From Solirubrobacteraceae bacterium (GTDB lineage Bacteria; Actinomycetota; Thermoleophilia; Solirubrobacterales; Solirubrobacteraceae), in assembly GCA_019683665.1 (NCBI GenBank), contig JADGIB010000032.1:1-18457 (forward strand): a DNA stretch of 18,457 nt, in the 5' to 3' direction. The first letter of the stretch is position 1. Each line of letters opens with the position of its first letter. The notes below the pieces were generated by a model, which was not told the origin of the DNA, ran no database searches, and saw nothing but the letters and a program-made list of their open reading frames with translations. A program made the position numbers and the translations under genes. Positions 7,600 to 14,292 of this stretch are shown piece after piece.

Positions 7600-8807
7600 G
7601 CCGGGGCGGGGCCGAGCTCGCCGGCCGCCGGCGCGTCGCCGAGCGCCGGAGCGGCGGCGCCCGCGGGGGCGGCGGCGCCCGCGGGCCCGCGGCGGCCCGG
7701 CACGAGCCGGCGCAGCCGCATGATCGGCTGCTCGAGGAGGTGCCAGCTCGCGGCGGCCATCGCGATCGTCAGCGCGAAGCCGAGCAGCGCACCCGGCGCC
7801 AGGCCGTACACCTCGACCCCGGCGTCGGCGAGCAGCCGGAAGGCGGTGTCGTGGTAGAGGAAGATCCCGTAGGAGACGACGCCGAGGTAGATCACCGGGC
7901 GACTGCCGACGAGCCGCTTCAGCGGGCTGCGCGGGCCGTCGTCGAAGATCGCCGGCAGCAGCAGCGCGACGGCGACGACGATCCCGAGCACGAGGTCCAG
8001 GAACGGCGTCAGCCAGGCCGGGTGCGGGACGTCGAGGATGACGAGGTAGTCGTTGACCGACATCGCGGTGTAGACCGCCCCGGCGAAGAGGACGCAGAGC
8101 AGGCCGTGGGCGGCGACGCGGCGCGCGGGCGCCCAGTCGCGGACGCTGATCACCGCCAGCGCCATCCCGGCGCCGAAGTGCCCGAGCCAGATCGGCATGA
8201 GGTTGCCCCACCAGGCCGGGGCCCCGCCGACGTAGTAGGCGGTGAGCAGGACCAGCCCGACGGCCGTGATCGCGAGCACCGGCGTCCACTCGTCGCCGTC
8301 GCGGCGGGCCGCCCACCAGGCGGCGGCCGTCGCGAGCACCGGCAGCGCCGCGTACCAGACGACCTCGACGTCGAGGCTCCAGGCGACGCCGAGGATGCCG
8401 ACGTGCTCGGAGGTGTAGACCTGGGCGAACAGGAACGAGGCCAGGCCGCGGGAGCTGAACAGCTCGTCCCAGCGGTCGAAGCAGGCGACGGCGACGAGCA
8501 TCGCCACCCAGAAGGCGGGCACGATCCGCAGGACGCGCCGCCACGCGTAGGCGGCGACGCTCGGCCGCGGCCGCCCCTCGGCGCGCGCCGCCACCCACGG
8601 CCGGTAGAGGACGAAGCCGGAGATGACGAAGAAGATCGGCACGCCGACGGCGAGGTTCGCCGCCAGCCGCTCGATGACGCGCCCGACGTCGGTCGTCGCG
8701 TCCGGTCCCCAGGCGTAGGTGTGGAAGAAGGCGATCGAGAGCGCCGCCAGCGCGCGGATCGCGTCGATGAGCGGGTAGCGATGGGCGGGCAGGGCGGCGT
8801 GGCGCAT
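7539..8807 (-). CDS. OafA/YrhL-type membrane acyltransferase (acyltransferase 3)
   Basis: A 422-residue integral membrane protein with about ten predicted helices. Acyltransferase-3 proteins usually O-acetylate surface polysaccharides, peptidoglycan or small molecules. The N-terminus YPLIDAIRALAALSIAFFHT carries the family's conserved Arg and the catalytic His (H29). FFVISGFVLYRPW and RRVLRIVPAFW follow in the usual order. There is no C-terminal SGNH domain. The last 50 residues are a low-complexity Ala/Gly/Pro/Ser tail that contains an exact 6-residue duplication and whose coding end overlaps wbpI antisense by 61 bp. ATG at 8807 is chosen; a TAGACT hexamer lies 13 nt upstream with no obvious ribosome binding site. 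It follows the exporter gene by 16 bp on the same strand, so it may be co-transcribed or separately started. The acceptor could be the locus polymer. Confidence 0.9.
   Translation of the reverse strand: MRHAALPAHRYPLIDAIRALAALSIAFFHTYAWGPDATTDVGRVIERLAANLAVGVPIFFVISGFVLYRPWVAARAEGRPRPSVAAYAWRRVLRIVPAFWVAMLVAVACFDRWDELFSSRGLASFLFAQVYTSEHVGILGVAWSLDVEVVWYAALPVLATAAAWWAARRDGDEWTPVLAITAVGLVLLTAYYVGGAPAWWGNLMPIWLGHFGAGMALAVISVRDWAPARRVAAHGLLCVLFAGAVYTAMSVNDYLVILDVPHPAWLTPFLDLVLGIVVAVALLLPAIFDDGPRSPLKRLVGSRPVIYLGVVSYGIFLYHDTAFRLLADAGVEVYGLAPGALLGFALTIAMAAASWHLLEQPIMRLRRLVPGRRGPAGAAAPAGAAAPALGDAPAAGELGPAPAYASSVSSASTTRSAARPSP
7651..7685. repeat. Short 18-bp-period tandem duplication in the acyltransferase tail
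   Basis: A 17-base GC block (starting GCGGCGGCGCC) occurs at 7651-7667 and again exactly at 7669-7685. It encodes two copies of PAGAAA. It is in frame and looks like replication slippage in a low-complexity linker. Confidence 0.7.
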
Positions 8808-8820
8808 CGAACGCGCGGTG

Positions 8821-8826
8821 AGTCTA
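8821..8826 (-). promoter_or_regulatory. Candidate -10 element for the acyltransferase
   Basis: On the minus strand this reads TAGACT, 13 nt before the ATG at 8807. Its first three bases are the TAG stop codon of the exporter gene, so stop codon and promoter element would be shared. No Shine-Dalgarno sequence follows. Confidence 0.4.
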
Positions 8827-10464
8827 GAGCGCGGGACGGTCCCGCGCGGCGAGCGCGCGATCGCGGCGCGCCCCCGCTCCCGCCGGCGCCATCCGCCGCG
8901 CCGACCACAGCGCCAGCAGCGTCAGGACGGCGGCGCCCCGGAACGCCCACGCGTAGCCCTCGCGGGCGGTCTGCGCCGCCCGGTCGGCGACGCGCTCGTC
9001 GAAGCCGATCGGGTCCAGCCGCTCCGGGCTCTGGCCGTAGAAGTCCCGCAGCGTGCGCTCGATCGTCTCGTGCGCGCGCTCGTTCGGGATCGCGTACGAG
9101 CGCGCGAGGTCCTCGACGTCGGCGCGCAGCGACGGCGCGAAGATCGCCCCGACGCCGAGGACGACCGCGACGAGGAGCGCGACCCCGAGCGCGCCGCCGA
9201 GCTGGCGGGCCGTGTTCAGCACCCCGGAGGCCGCGCCCGCCCGCGGCGGCGGCACCGCGCTCATCGCCCCGACGTTGATCGACGGGAAGGCGACGCCCAT
9301 CCCGAGCCCGGCGAGGATCAGGCCGGGCAGGACGACGAGGTAGTCGACGGCCGCGCCGGCGGTCGCGGGCAGCAGCGACAGCCACACGAGGCCGGCGGCG
9401 ACGACCGCCAGCGCCGGCACCGCGACCTTCTGGGCCGGGACGCGGCCCGCGGTGCGCCCGGCGATCGGCCAGGCGATCAGGCCGGCGACCGGCATCGGCG
9501 TGATCGCCAGGCCCGCCTCCAGGGGCGTGTAGCCCCACAGGTCGATGAAGACGAGCGACAGCATGAGCAGCGCGCCCATGAACCCGGCGGCGAACAGGAG
9601 CATCGCCAGGTTCGCCGACCGGAAGCGCCGCTCGCCGACGAGGTCGGGCGGCAGCATCGGGACGCGCCCGAAGCGCTGCGAGGCCCAGAAGCCGGCGCCG
9701 AGGATGAGCGACAGCTGCAGCAGCCACAGGACGAGGACGTCGGTCCAGCCGCGCCCGTTCGCCTGCACGAGGGCGAAGACGAGGCAGCCCACGCAGGACG
9801 CCAGCAGCGCCATCCCGAGCCAGTCGATGCCGCGCCGGGCGTCCGGGTCGAACGTCTCCGGCCACCAGCGCCGCGCGAGGACGATCGCGGCGATCCCGAC
9901 GGGGACGTTGACGAGGAACAGCAGCCACCAGCCCGCAAGCGCGATGAGCGCGCCGCCGAGCAGCGGCCCGGAGGCGTTGGCGACGAGCGCGGCGACGGCG
10001 ATGAGCGAGAGGCCGAACCCGCGCCGCTCGGGCGGGAAGACGAGCACGGCCATCGCGAACCCGAGCGGGGCGAGCATCCCGGCCCCGACGCCCTGGATCG
10101 CGCGGGCGGCGATGAGCGTCCCGATCGTCGGCGAGGCCGCGCACAGCGCCGACCCGGCGGTGAAGACGGCCATGCCGGCGACGAACATCCGCCGGCGGCC
10201 GAACTGGTCGGCCAGGCGCCCCATCGGCACGAGCAGGACCGCGAAGGCGATGTTGTAGGCGTTGATGACCCAGGAGGCGGTCGCGACGTCGGCCTCCAGG
10301 CGGCGCTGCAGCTCGGGGATGGCGATGTTGACGATCGACGCGTCGAGCATCGACATCGCCCAGCCGACGAGCATGACCCCGAAGATCGAGCGGCGGTGGG
10401 CGTGCAGCCAGGCGGCCGGCGGGTTGACGAGCCGGCGGGCGGGGACGTCAGTCGGCGTCGGCAT
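8824..10464 (-). CDS. DHA2-family major facilitator exporter (14-helix, EmrB/QacA-like)
   Basis: A 546-residue proton-driven exporter. The DHA2 signature MSMLDASIVNIAIPEL is in helix 1 (about 38-53). Motif A is MGRLADQFGRRR in the loop after helix 2, and motif C is GPLLGGAL in helix 5. About 14 helices are predicted, with a long polar segment (SLRADVEDLARSYAIPNERA onward, about 60 residues) before the last helix, a common DHA2 feature. The Arg-rich C-terminus is cytoplasmic. ATG at 10464 is chosen because the conserved N-terminus follows it; AAGGA is close upstream. It overlaps the end of the sulfatase-like gene by 17 bp, so it is the last gene of the sulfotransferase/sulfatase-fold unit. Substrate is unknown: a sulfated or otherwise modified metabolite made by this unit, or simply a drug. 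Confidence 0.9.
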   Translation of the reverse strand: MPTPTDVPARRLVNPPAAWLHAHRRSIFGVMLVGWAMSMLDASIVNIAIPELQRRLEADVATASWVINAYNIAFAVLLVPMGRLADQFGRRRMFVAGMAVFTAGSALCAASPTIGTLIAARAIQGVGAGMLAPLGFAMAVLVFPPERRGFGLSLIAVAALVANASGPLLGGALIALAGWWLLFLVNVPVGIAAIVLARRWWPETFDPDARRGIDWLGMALLASCVGCLVFALVQANGRGWTDVLVLWLLQLSLILGAGFWASQRFGRVPMLPPDLVGERRFRSANLAMLLFAAGFMGALLMLSLVFIDLWGYTPLEAGLAITPMPVAGLIAWPIAGRTAGRVPAQKVAVPALAVVAAGLVWLSLLPATAGAAVDYLVVLPGLILAGLGMGVAFPSINVGAMSAVPPPRAGAASGVLNTARQLGGALGVALLVAVVLGVGAIFAPSLRADVEDLARSYAIPNERAHETIERTLRDFYGQSPERLDPIGFDERVADRAAQTAREGYAWAFRGAAVLTLLALWSARRMAPAGAGARRDRALAARDRPAL

Positions 10465-12004
10465 CGTCCTTGAGCTCGTCGCGCTCGTCCTCGTGGTCGT
10501 CGTCGGGGTAGGGCGGGCGCAGCGCCGCGTCCTCGCCGAACTCGGGCAGCGTCCCGCCGCCGGCGACGATCGCCGCCCGCCACAGCTCGTCCAGACGCGG
10601 GCCCTCGCCGGACGTCTCGTCGTCGCCGTCCTCGTCGAAGACCCGGCGCGACTGGTCGTCGAGGTCGGCGACGAGCACGAACTCGTCATCGTCGTCGTCC
10701 TGGTCGCGGTGGCCGGCGACGATCGTCGTGCCGACCATCGTCGTGAACGTCGTCCGCGCCGGCAGCTCCTCCTCGTCGAGGAGCGCCTCGAGGTCCTCCC
10801 CGTTCATGCGCCCCGGCCGGCGCAGCCCGAGGCGGCCGATGATCGTCGGGGCGACGTCGTGGGTCGTGGCGAGGTACTCGCTGTGCTCGCCGGCGCGGCG
10901 GCCCGACGGGTCGGCGATGAGGTACGGGACCTCGTAGGGGGCGCGCATCCCGACCCCCTGCGGGTGGCCCCACACGCCGTGCTCGCCGAGCGCGACCGCC
11001 CCGTCGCTGAGCACCCACACCAGCGTGCGCTCGCGCAGCCCGAGCTCGTCGAGGCGGTCGAGGAGCCCGCCGAGCGCGGCGTCGTTCTCGGTCTGCTGGG
11101 CCAGGTAGCGGCGGCGCACCTCGCGGGCGGTCGCGTCGTCGACCGCGACCGGGACGCGCCGGACGAGCGCGCTGCGGCCGGGCCGGTAGACGTCGCGCCC
11201 CTCGTCGGCGGGGCCGTCGACGAAGGCGACCGGCAGCCGCGCGACGTCGGCGGGGTCGAACACGTCGGCCATGAGGAAGAACGGCTGGCGGTCGCGCAGC
11301 GCCTCGAGGCGCTCGGCCGCCCGGGCGAGGACGCGCGCGGTCGGGTCGGGGCGGGCGCGCAGGCCGTCGGCGAGCGGCACGAGGTAGCCGGGCACCTCGT
11401 CCTCGGCGGCGCGCAGGCACGGCAGGCAGGCCCCGCACGGGTCGTCGCCGGCGTCGCAGCCCTCGAGGCCGGGGACCGGCTGCGTGCGCTCGAGGAACGG
11501 GTCGAGCCGGTCGCCGCCGAGCAGCGGGTCGTCGCTGACGATCCGGACGTGGACGCCGCCGTCGGCCAGCACCTCGGGCAGCAGCGGCTGGTGGGGCCAG
11601 ATCGGGTTCCAGCCCGGGATCGCCGGGATGCCCTCGACCGCGCGCCAGTCGCGGAACGGGTACGTGCGCATGCCGGTGAGCAGGGCGCGGCGCACCGGCA
11701 CCGCCGGCAGCCCCTCCGGGATCGCGCGCGCGACGCGCAGCGCCCGGTCGGCGAGGCGGTCGAGGTTCGGGGTGCGCGCCCCGTCGCCGTCGTAGGCGCC
11801 GACGGCGTCGGCGCGCATCCCGTGCAGGACGACGAGCAGGACGTTCGGGCGCTCGCCCGTGCGCAGCGGGCCGGTGCCGGGCGCGCCGTCCTCGACCGCG
11901 CCGGCCCACCGGGGCCGCAGGCCCGCGAGCGCGGCCGCCCCCGCCAGGGCGGCCCCGAGCAGCCCGCGCCGGCGCAGCCCGCCGGCGGCCTCCCGACCGC
12001 CCAT
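10448..12004 (-). CDS. Degenerate sulfatase-fold protein (probable pseudoenzyme), Tat-exported
   Basis: A 518-residue alkaline-phosphatase/sulfatase-superfamily protein, clearly a paralogue of the adjacent upstream gene (shared PNVLL, RRALLTG, PFRDW/PMRDW, DPSGRRAGE and THDVA/GRMNGEDL-type blocks). Catalytic positions are lost. The metal pair that follows PNVLLVVL is H61-G62 instead of acidic residues. The nucleophile in the C/S-X-P-X-R motif is Ala101 (AVPVR, 101-105). The His of FDPHEP is Ala252 in FDPADV. SDHG is SDGA (334-336). The N-terminus has LRRRGLLGAALAGAAALAG, a Tat-like signal (11-29). A four-Cys cluster, CDAGDDPCGACLPC (183-196), is absent from the paralogue. The last 120 residues are very Asp-rich. 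The ATG overlaps the preceding stop as TGATG. The frame is intact over 1.5 kb, arguing for a retained binding or scaffolding role rather than decay. Confidence 0.85.
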   Translation of the reverse strand: MGGREAAGGLRRRGLLGAALAGAAALAGLRPRWAGAVEDGAPGTGPLRTGERPNVLLVVLHGMRADAVGAYDGDGARTPNLDRLADRALRVARAIPEGLPAVPVRRALLTGMRTYPFRDWRAVEGIPAIPGWNPIWPHQPLLPEVLADGGVHVRIVSDDPLLGGDRLDPFLERTQPVPGLEGCDAGDDPCGACLPCLRAAEDEVPGYLVPLADGLRARPDPTARVLARAAERLEALRDRQPFFLMADVFDPADVARLPVAFVDGPADEGRDVYRPGRSALVRRVPVAVDDATAREVRRRYLAQQTENDAALGGLLDRLDELGLRERTLVWVLSDGAVALGEHGVWGHPQGVGMRAPYEVPYLIADPSGRRAGEHSEYLATTHDVAPTIIGRLGLRRPGRMNGEDLEALLDEEELPARTTFTTMVGTTIVAGHRDQDDDDDEFVLVADLDDQSRRVFDEDGDDETSGEGPRLDELWRAAIVAGGGTLPEFGEDAALRPPYPDDDHEDERDELKDDADAD

Positions 12005-13557
12005 CAGCCGCCGACCACCTCCGCCAGCCCGAAGACCGGCAGGGTGCCCCCGGCCGCGTCGATCAGCGCCTGCCACAGCTCCTCGAGCTTCTCCGGGTGG
12101 CGGTCGGCGACGTCGTGCAGCTGCTCGGGGTCGGTGGCGTTGTCGTAGAGCCGGCGGACCTTCCCGCTCTCGGGCGCGATCAGCACCCAGCGCTCGTCTC
12201 CGGCGAGGTACGTGTCCTGGTAGGCGGAGGTCCAGATCGGCCGCGCGGGCGGCTCGCCGCCCTCGAACAGGACGCTGAGGTCCTCGCCGTCCATCGCGCC
12301 GGGGGCGCGGATCCCCATGAGCGACAGGACGGTGCGGGCGACGTCGTGGGTGGAGGCGAAGTAGCCGCTCGTCTCGCCCGCGCGCCGGCCCGACGGGTCC
12401 CGGATGACGTACGGTATCCGGTAGATCTCGCGGTACGGCTCGGAGGCCGCCTTGCCGAGGATGTCGTGCTCGCCGAGCATGACCCCGTGGTCGCTGAGGT
12501 AGATGACGACGGTGTCGTCGGCCAGGCCGAGGTCGTCGAGCCGGTTCAGCAGCCGCCCGATCCACGCGTCCGCGAAGGCGAGCTCGCCCGCGTAGAGCTG
12601 GCGGATGACCTGGAGGTCCTCCTCGTCGAGGTCGAGCTTCGAGGCGTAGCTGGCCGGCGTGTTGAACGGCTGGATCGGCTGGATGCCCTCCTTCTGCAGC
12701 CCGCGGCGCTCGCGGCCGAACAGCCGCACGTACTCGGACTCCGGCGGGTCGAACGGCTCGTGCGGGTCGAACGCGTCGACGCCGAGGAAGAACGGCCGGC
12801 GGTCGCGCATCTGCTCGAGGATCCGCATCCCGCCCGACATGACCCGCGCGGCCGAGTAGCGGCGGGCGCTCGTCCGGTAGAGGCTGTTCCAGCCGACGTA
12901 GCTGCGCAGGCGCCGCACCTCGACGGTGTCGGACAGCTCCGGCAGCAGGTAGCGCACGATCGCGCTGCGCGGGGCCAGGCGGGTGAACGGGATGTTGTAG
13001 TCGCGGTAGGAGGCCTGGGACAGGTCGGCGGCGGAGAGGTCGAGCGTGCGGCGGAACGCCTCGTAGACGGGGCCGACGAGGAACGGGTTGTCGGTCGCGT
13101 AGCCGGTCGTCACCCCGGCGGCGCCGAGCACGCGCGTGAGGACCGGCTGGTGGGGCTGGATGCCCGACCAGCCCGGCGTCGGCGGCAGCCCCTCGGTGCG
13201 GACCCAGTCGCGCATCGGGAACACCCGCTGGCCGGTCAGCAGCGCGCGGCGGACCATGCCGGTCGGCATCGCCTCCGGCACCGCGTGGGTGAAGCGCAGC
13301 GACTGGCGGGCGAGCGCGTCGAGGTTCGGGGTCGGAGCGGGCGCGTCCGGGTTGTAGGCGCCGAGGTAGTCCTGGCGCGTCGAGTCGGTGACGATGAGCA
13401 GGACGTTCGGCGCGTCCTCGGCGCGCGAGACGTCGGGCTCGTCGTCGTCCCCGCAGGCGGCCAGCCCCGCGGCGAGCGCGCCCGCGCCGCCGAGCGCGAG
13501 CGCCTCGCGGCGCGTCAGCCGCGGACCGGCTCCGTGGCGGTCTCTGCGTCGAACCAC
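12004..13557 (-). CDS. Sulfatase-fold hydrolase/transferase, Tat-type lipoprotein, Thr nucleophile position
   Basis: A 517-residue (from GTG 13557) extracytoplasmic enzyme of the alkaline phosphatase/sulfatase superfamily. Residues 14-35, LTRREALALGG then AGALAAGLAAC, combine a twin-arginine motif with a lipobox ending at Cys35, so it is probably a Tat-exported, membrane-anchored lipoprotein. Metal and catalytic candidates are D58 (VTDSTR), T99, H266 (FDPHEPF) and D356-H357 (LSDHGVMLGEH). The sulfatase motif C/S-X-P-X-R appears as TGMVR (99-103), so formylglycine cannot form. Thr is the nucleophile of LtaS-type and phosphoethanolamine-transferase-type relatives. It might therefore act on phosphoesters or phosphodiesters rather than sulfate esters. 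Starts considered: GTG 13557 (43-nt overlap with the sulfotransferase) and CTG 13518, whose CTGA overlap is coupling-like and which gives a compact signal peptide. Confidence 0.85.
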   Translation of the reverse strand: MVRRRDRHGAGPRLTRREALALGGAGALAAGLAACGDDDEPDVSRAEDAPNVLLIVTDSTRQDYLGAYNPDAPAPTPNLDALARQSLRFTHAVPEAMPTGMVRRALLTGQRVFPMRDWVRTEGLPPTPGWSGIQPHQPVLTRVLGAAGVTTGYATDNPFLVGPVYEAFRRTLDLSAADLSQASYRDYNIPFTRLAPRSAIVRYLLPELSDTVEVRRLRSYVGWNSLYRTSARRYSAARVMSGGMRILEQMRDRRPFFLGVDAFDPHEPFDPPESEYVRLFGRERRGLQKEGIQPIQPFNTPASYASKLDLDEEDLQVIRQLYAGELAFADAWIGRLLNRLDDLGLADDTVVIYLSDHGVMLGEHDILGKAASEPYREIYRIPYVIRDPSGRRAGETSGYFASTHDVARTVLSLMGIRAPGAMDGEDLSVLFEGGEPPARPIWTSAYQDTYLAGDERWVLIAPESGKVRRLYDNATDPEQLHDVADRHPEKLEELWQALIDAAGGTLPVFGLAEVVGG

Positions 13558-14225
13558 GCCTGCACCGCGCGCAGCGAGCCGCCGACGATCAGCTCGCGGA
13601 ACGCCTGCGTGTCGTTGACGTGCGGGAACGGCTCGTCGGGCACTGGGACCTCGAGGAACTCGCACAGCGGCTCCCAGCCGTCCTCGGGGCGCCACACGAG
13701 CAGCCGGCCGGACGGGACGGTGGCGATGACCTCGTCGTTCCAGCGCTCCATCGCGTCGATCATCGAGCCGCTGTCGGCGTAGGCGCCGGCGAACGGCGCG
13801 TCGTGCGTCCACGTCATCCGGACCATGAGGTCGACCCAGCCGCGCCACTGCGGGTCGACGTGGTAGCGCGCCCGGCTCATGTGGTGCAGGAGCGTGTCGG
13901 CGTGGTACATCGGCCAGATCGTGTCGCGCATCGAGCGCTCCCACGCGTAGCCGTCGCGGACGCTGAGGAGGACCTTCGCGTCGGGGTAGACCTCGATCAG
14001 CTCGCGCCAGTGGTACGCGGACGGCCAGTCGGTCGTCGACTGGTAGCCGGCGAAGAGCTCGTCCCACGGCGCGTCGCCTGCCAGCGCGCGCTCCCACAGC
14101 GCCACCTGGTCCAGGTTCGCCATGAGATCGCGCATGTGGTAGCAGGGGCCCAGCCCGAGCGTCTCGAATGCCAGCATCTGGGAGGTCGTCGCAGTCCGCG
14201 GCAGGCCGGCACCGATCAGCTTCAT
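13515..14225 (-). CDS. PF17784-type sulfotransferase family protein
   Basis: A 236-residue member of the short Sulfotransfer_4 group, common in actinobacteria, fungi and animals and functionally poorly defined. The P-loop-like N-terminus is GAGLPRTATTS (5-15), where most relatives have RTGTTS, so one Gly is Ala12. GPCYHM (26-31), DWPSAYHWREL (66-76) and YPDAKVLLSVRDGYAWERS (80-98) follow in family order; the last contains the 3'-phosphate-binding Arg/Ser region. No signal peptide, so it is cytoplasmic. The ATG at 14225 has a strong AAGGAGG site 5 nt away, which excludes the longer frame to 14258. It is the first gene of a four-gene overlapping unit. A cytoplasmic sulfotransferase leading a unit with extracytoplasmic sulfatase-fold proteins and an exporter suggests one compound handled on both sides of the membrane (inference). 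Confidence 0.85.
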   Translation of the reverse strand: MKLIGAGLPRTATTSQMLAFETLGLGPCYHMRDLMANLDQVALWERALAGDAPWDELFAGYQSTTDWPSAYHWRELIEVYPDAKVLLSVRDGYAWERSMRDTIWPMYHADTLLHHMSRARYHVDPQWRGWVDLMVRMTWTHDAPFAGAYADSGSMIDAMERWNDEVIATVPSGRLLVWRPEDGWEPLCEFLEVPVPDEPFPHVNDTQAFRELIVGGSLRAVQAWFDAETATEPVRG

Positions 14226-14239
14226 GAGTCCTCCTTCGC

Positions 14240-14262
14240 GGTCATGACGACGGAGCATGACC
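14240..14262. promoter_or_regulatory. Inverted repeat upstream of the sulfotransferase/sulfatase-fold operon
   Basis: GGTCATG (14240-14246) and CATGACC (14256-14262) are perfect 7-bp arms with a 9-nt spacer. They lie 15-37 nt upstream of the sulfotransferase ATG, between its ribosome binding site and a TAT-containing stretch (14263-14268) that could be a weak -10. Position and symmetry fit an operator for a dimeric repressor. A short mRNA hairpin is the alternative. No regulator gene lies next to it. Confidence 0.45.
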
Positions 14263-14292
14263 GATATGGCGCCGCGGCGTGGAGCGGGGCGC

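Noticed and set aside
7610..7700. Repetitive GC block as a CRISPR or mobile-element end
   Set aside because: Only two copies of an 18-bp unit, in frame within a low-complexity protein tail; no spacers, terminal repeats or target duplication.
5466..9278. A 1270-codon open plus-strand frame across the sulfotransferase, epimerase and acyltransferase region
   Set aside because: Its translation is Arg/Ala/Gly/Pro-rich with no domain, and it runs out of frame through well-supported genes on both strands. Few stop codons occur by chance at this GC content.
10448..12004. Reading the degenerate sulfatase-like gene as a decaying pseudogene
   Set aside because: No frameshift or internal stop in 518 codons, intact export signal and coupled overlaps with both neighbours. 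It is annotated as a coding pseudoenzyme instead.
8818..12148. Long plus-strand frames antisense to the exporter and sulfatase-like genes
   Set aside because: Compositionally biased shadows. The minus-strand frames carry transporter and sulfatase-fold motifs and coupled starts.
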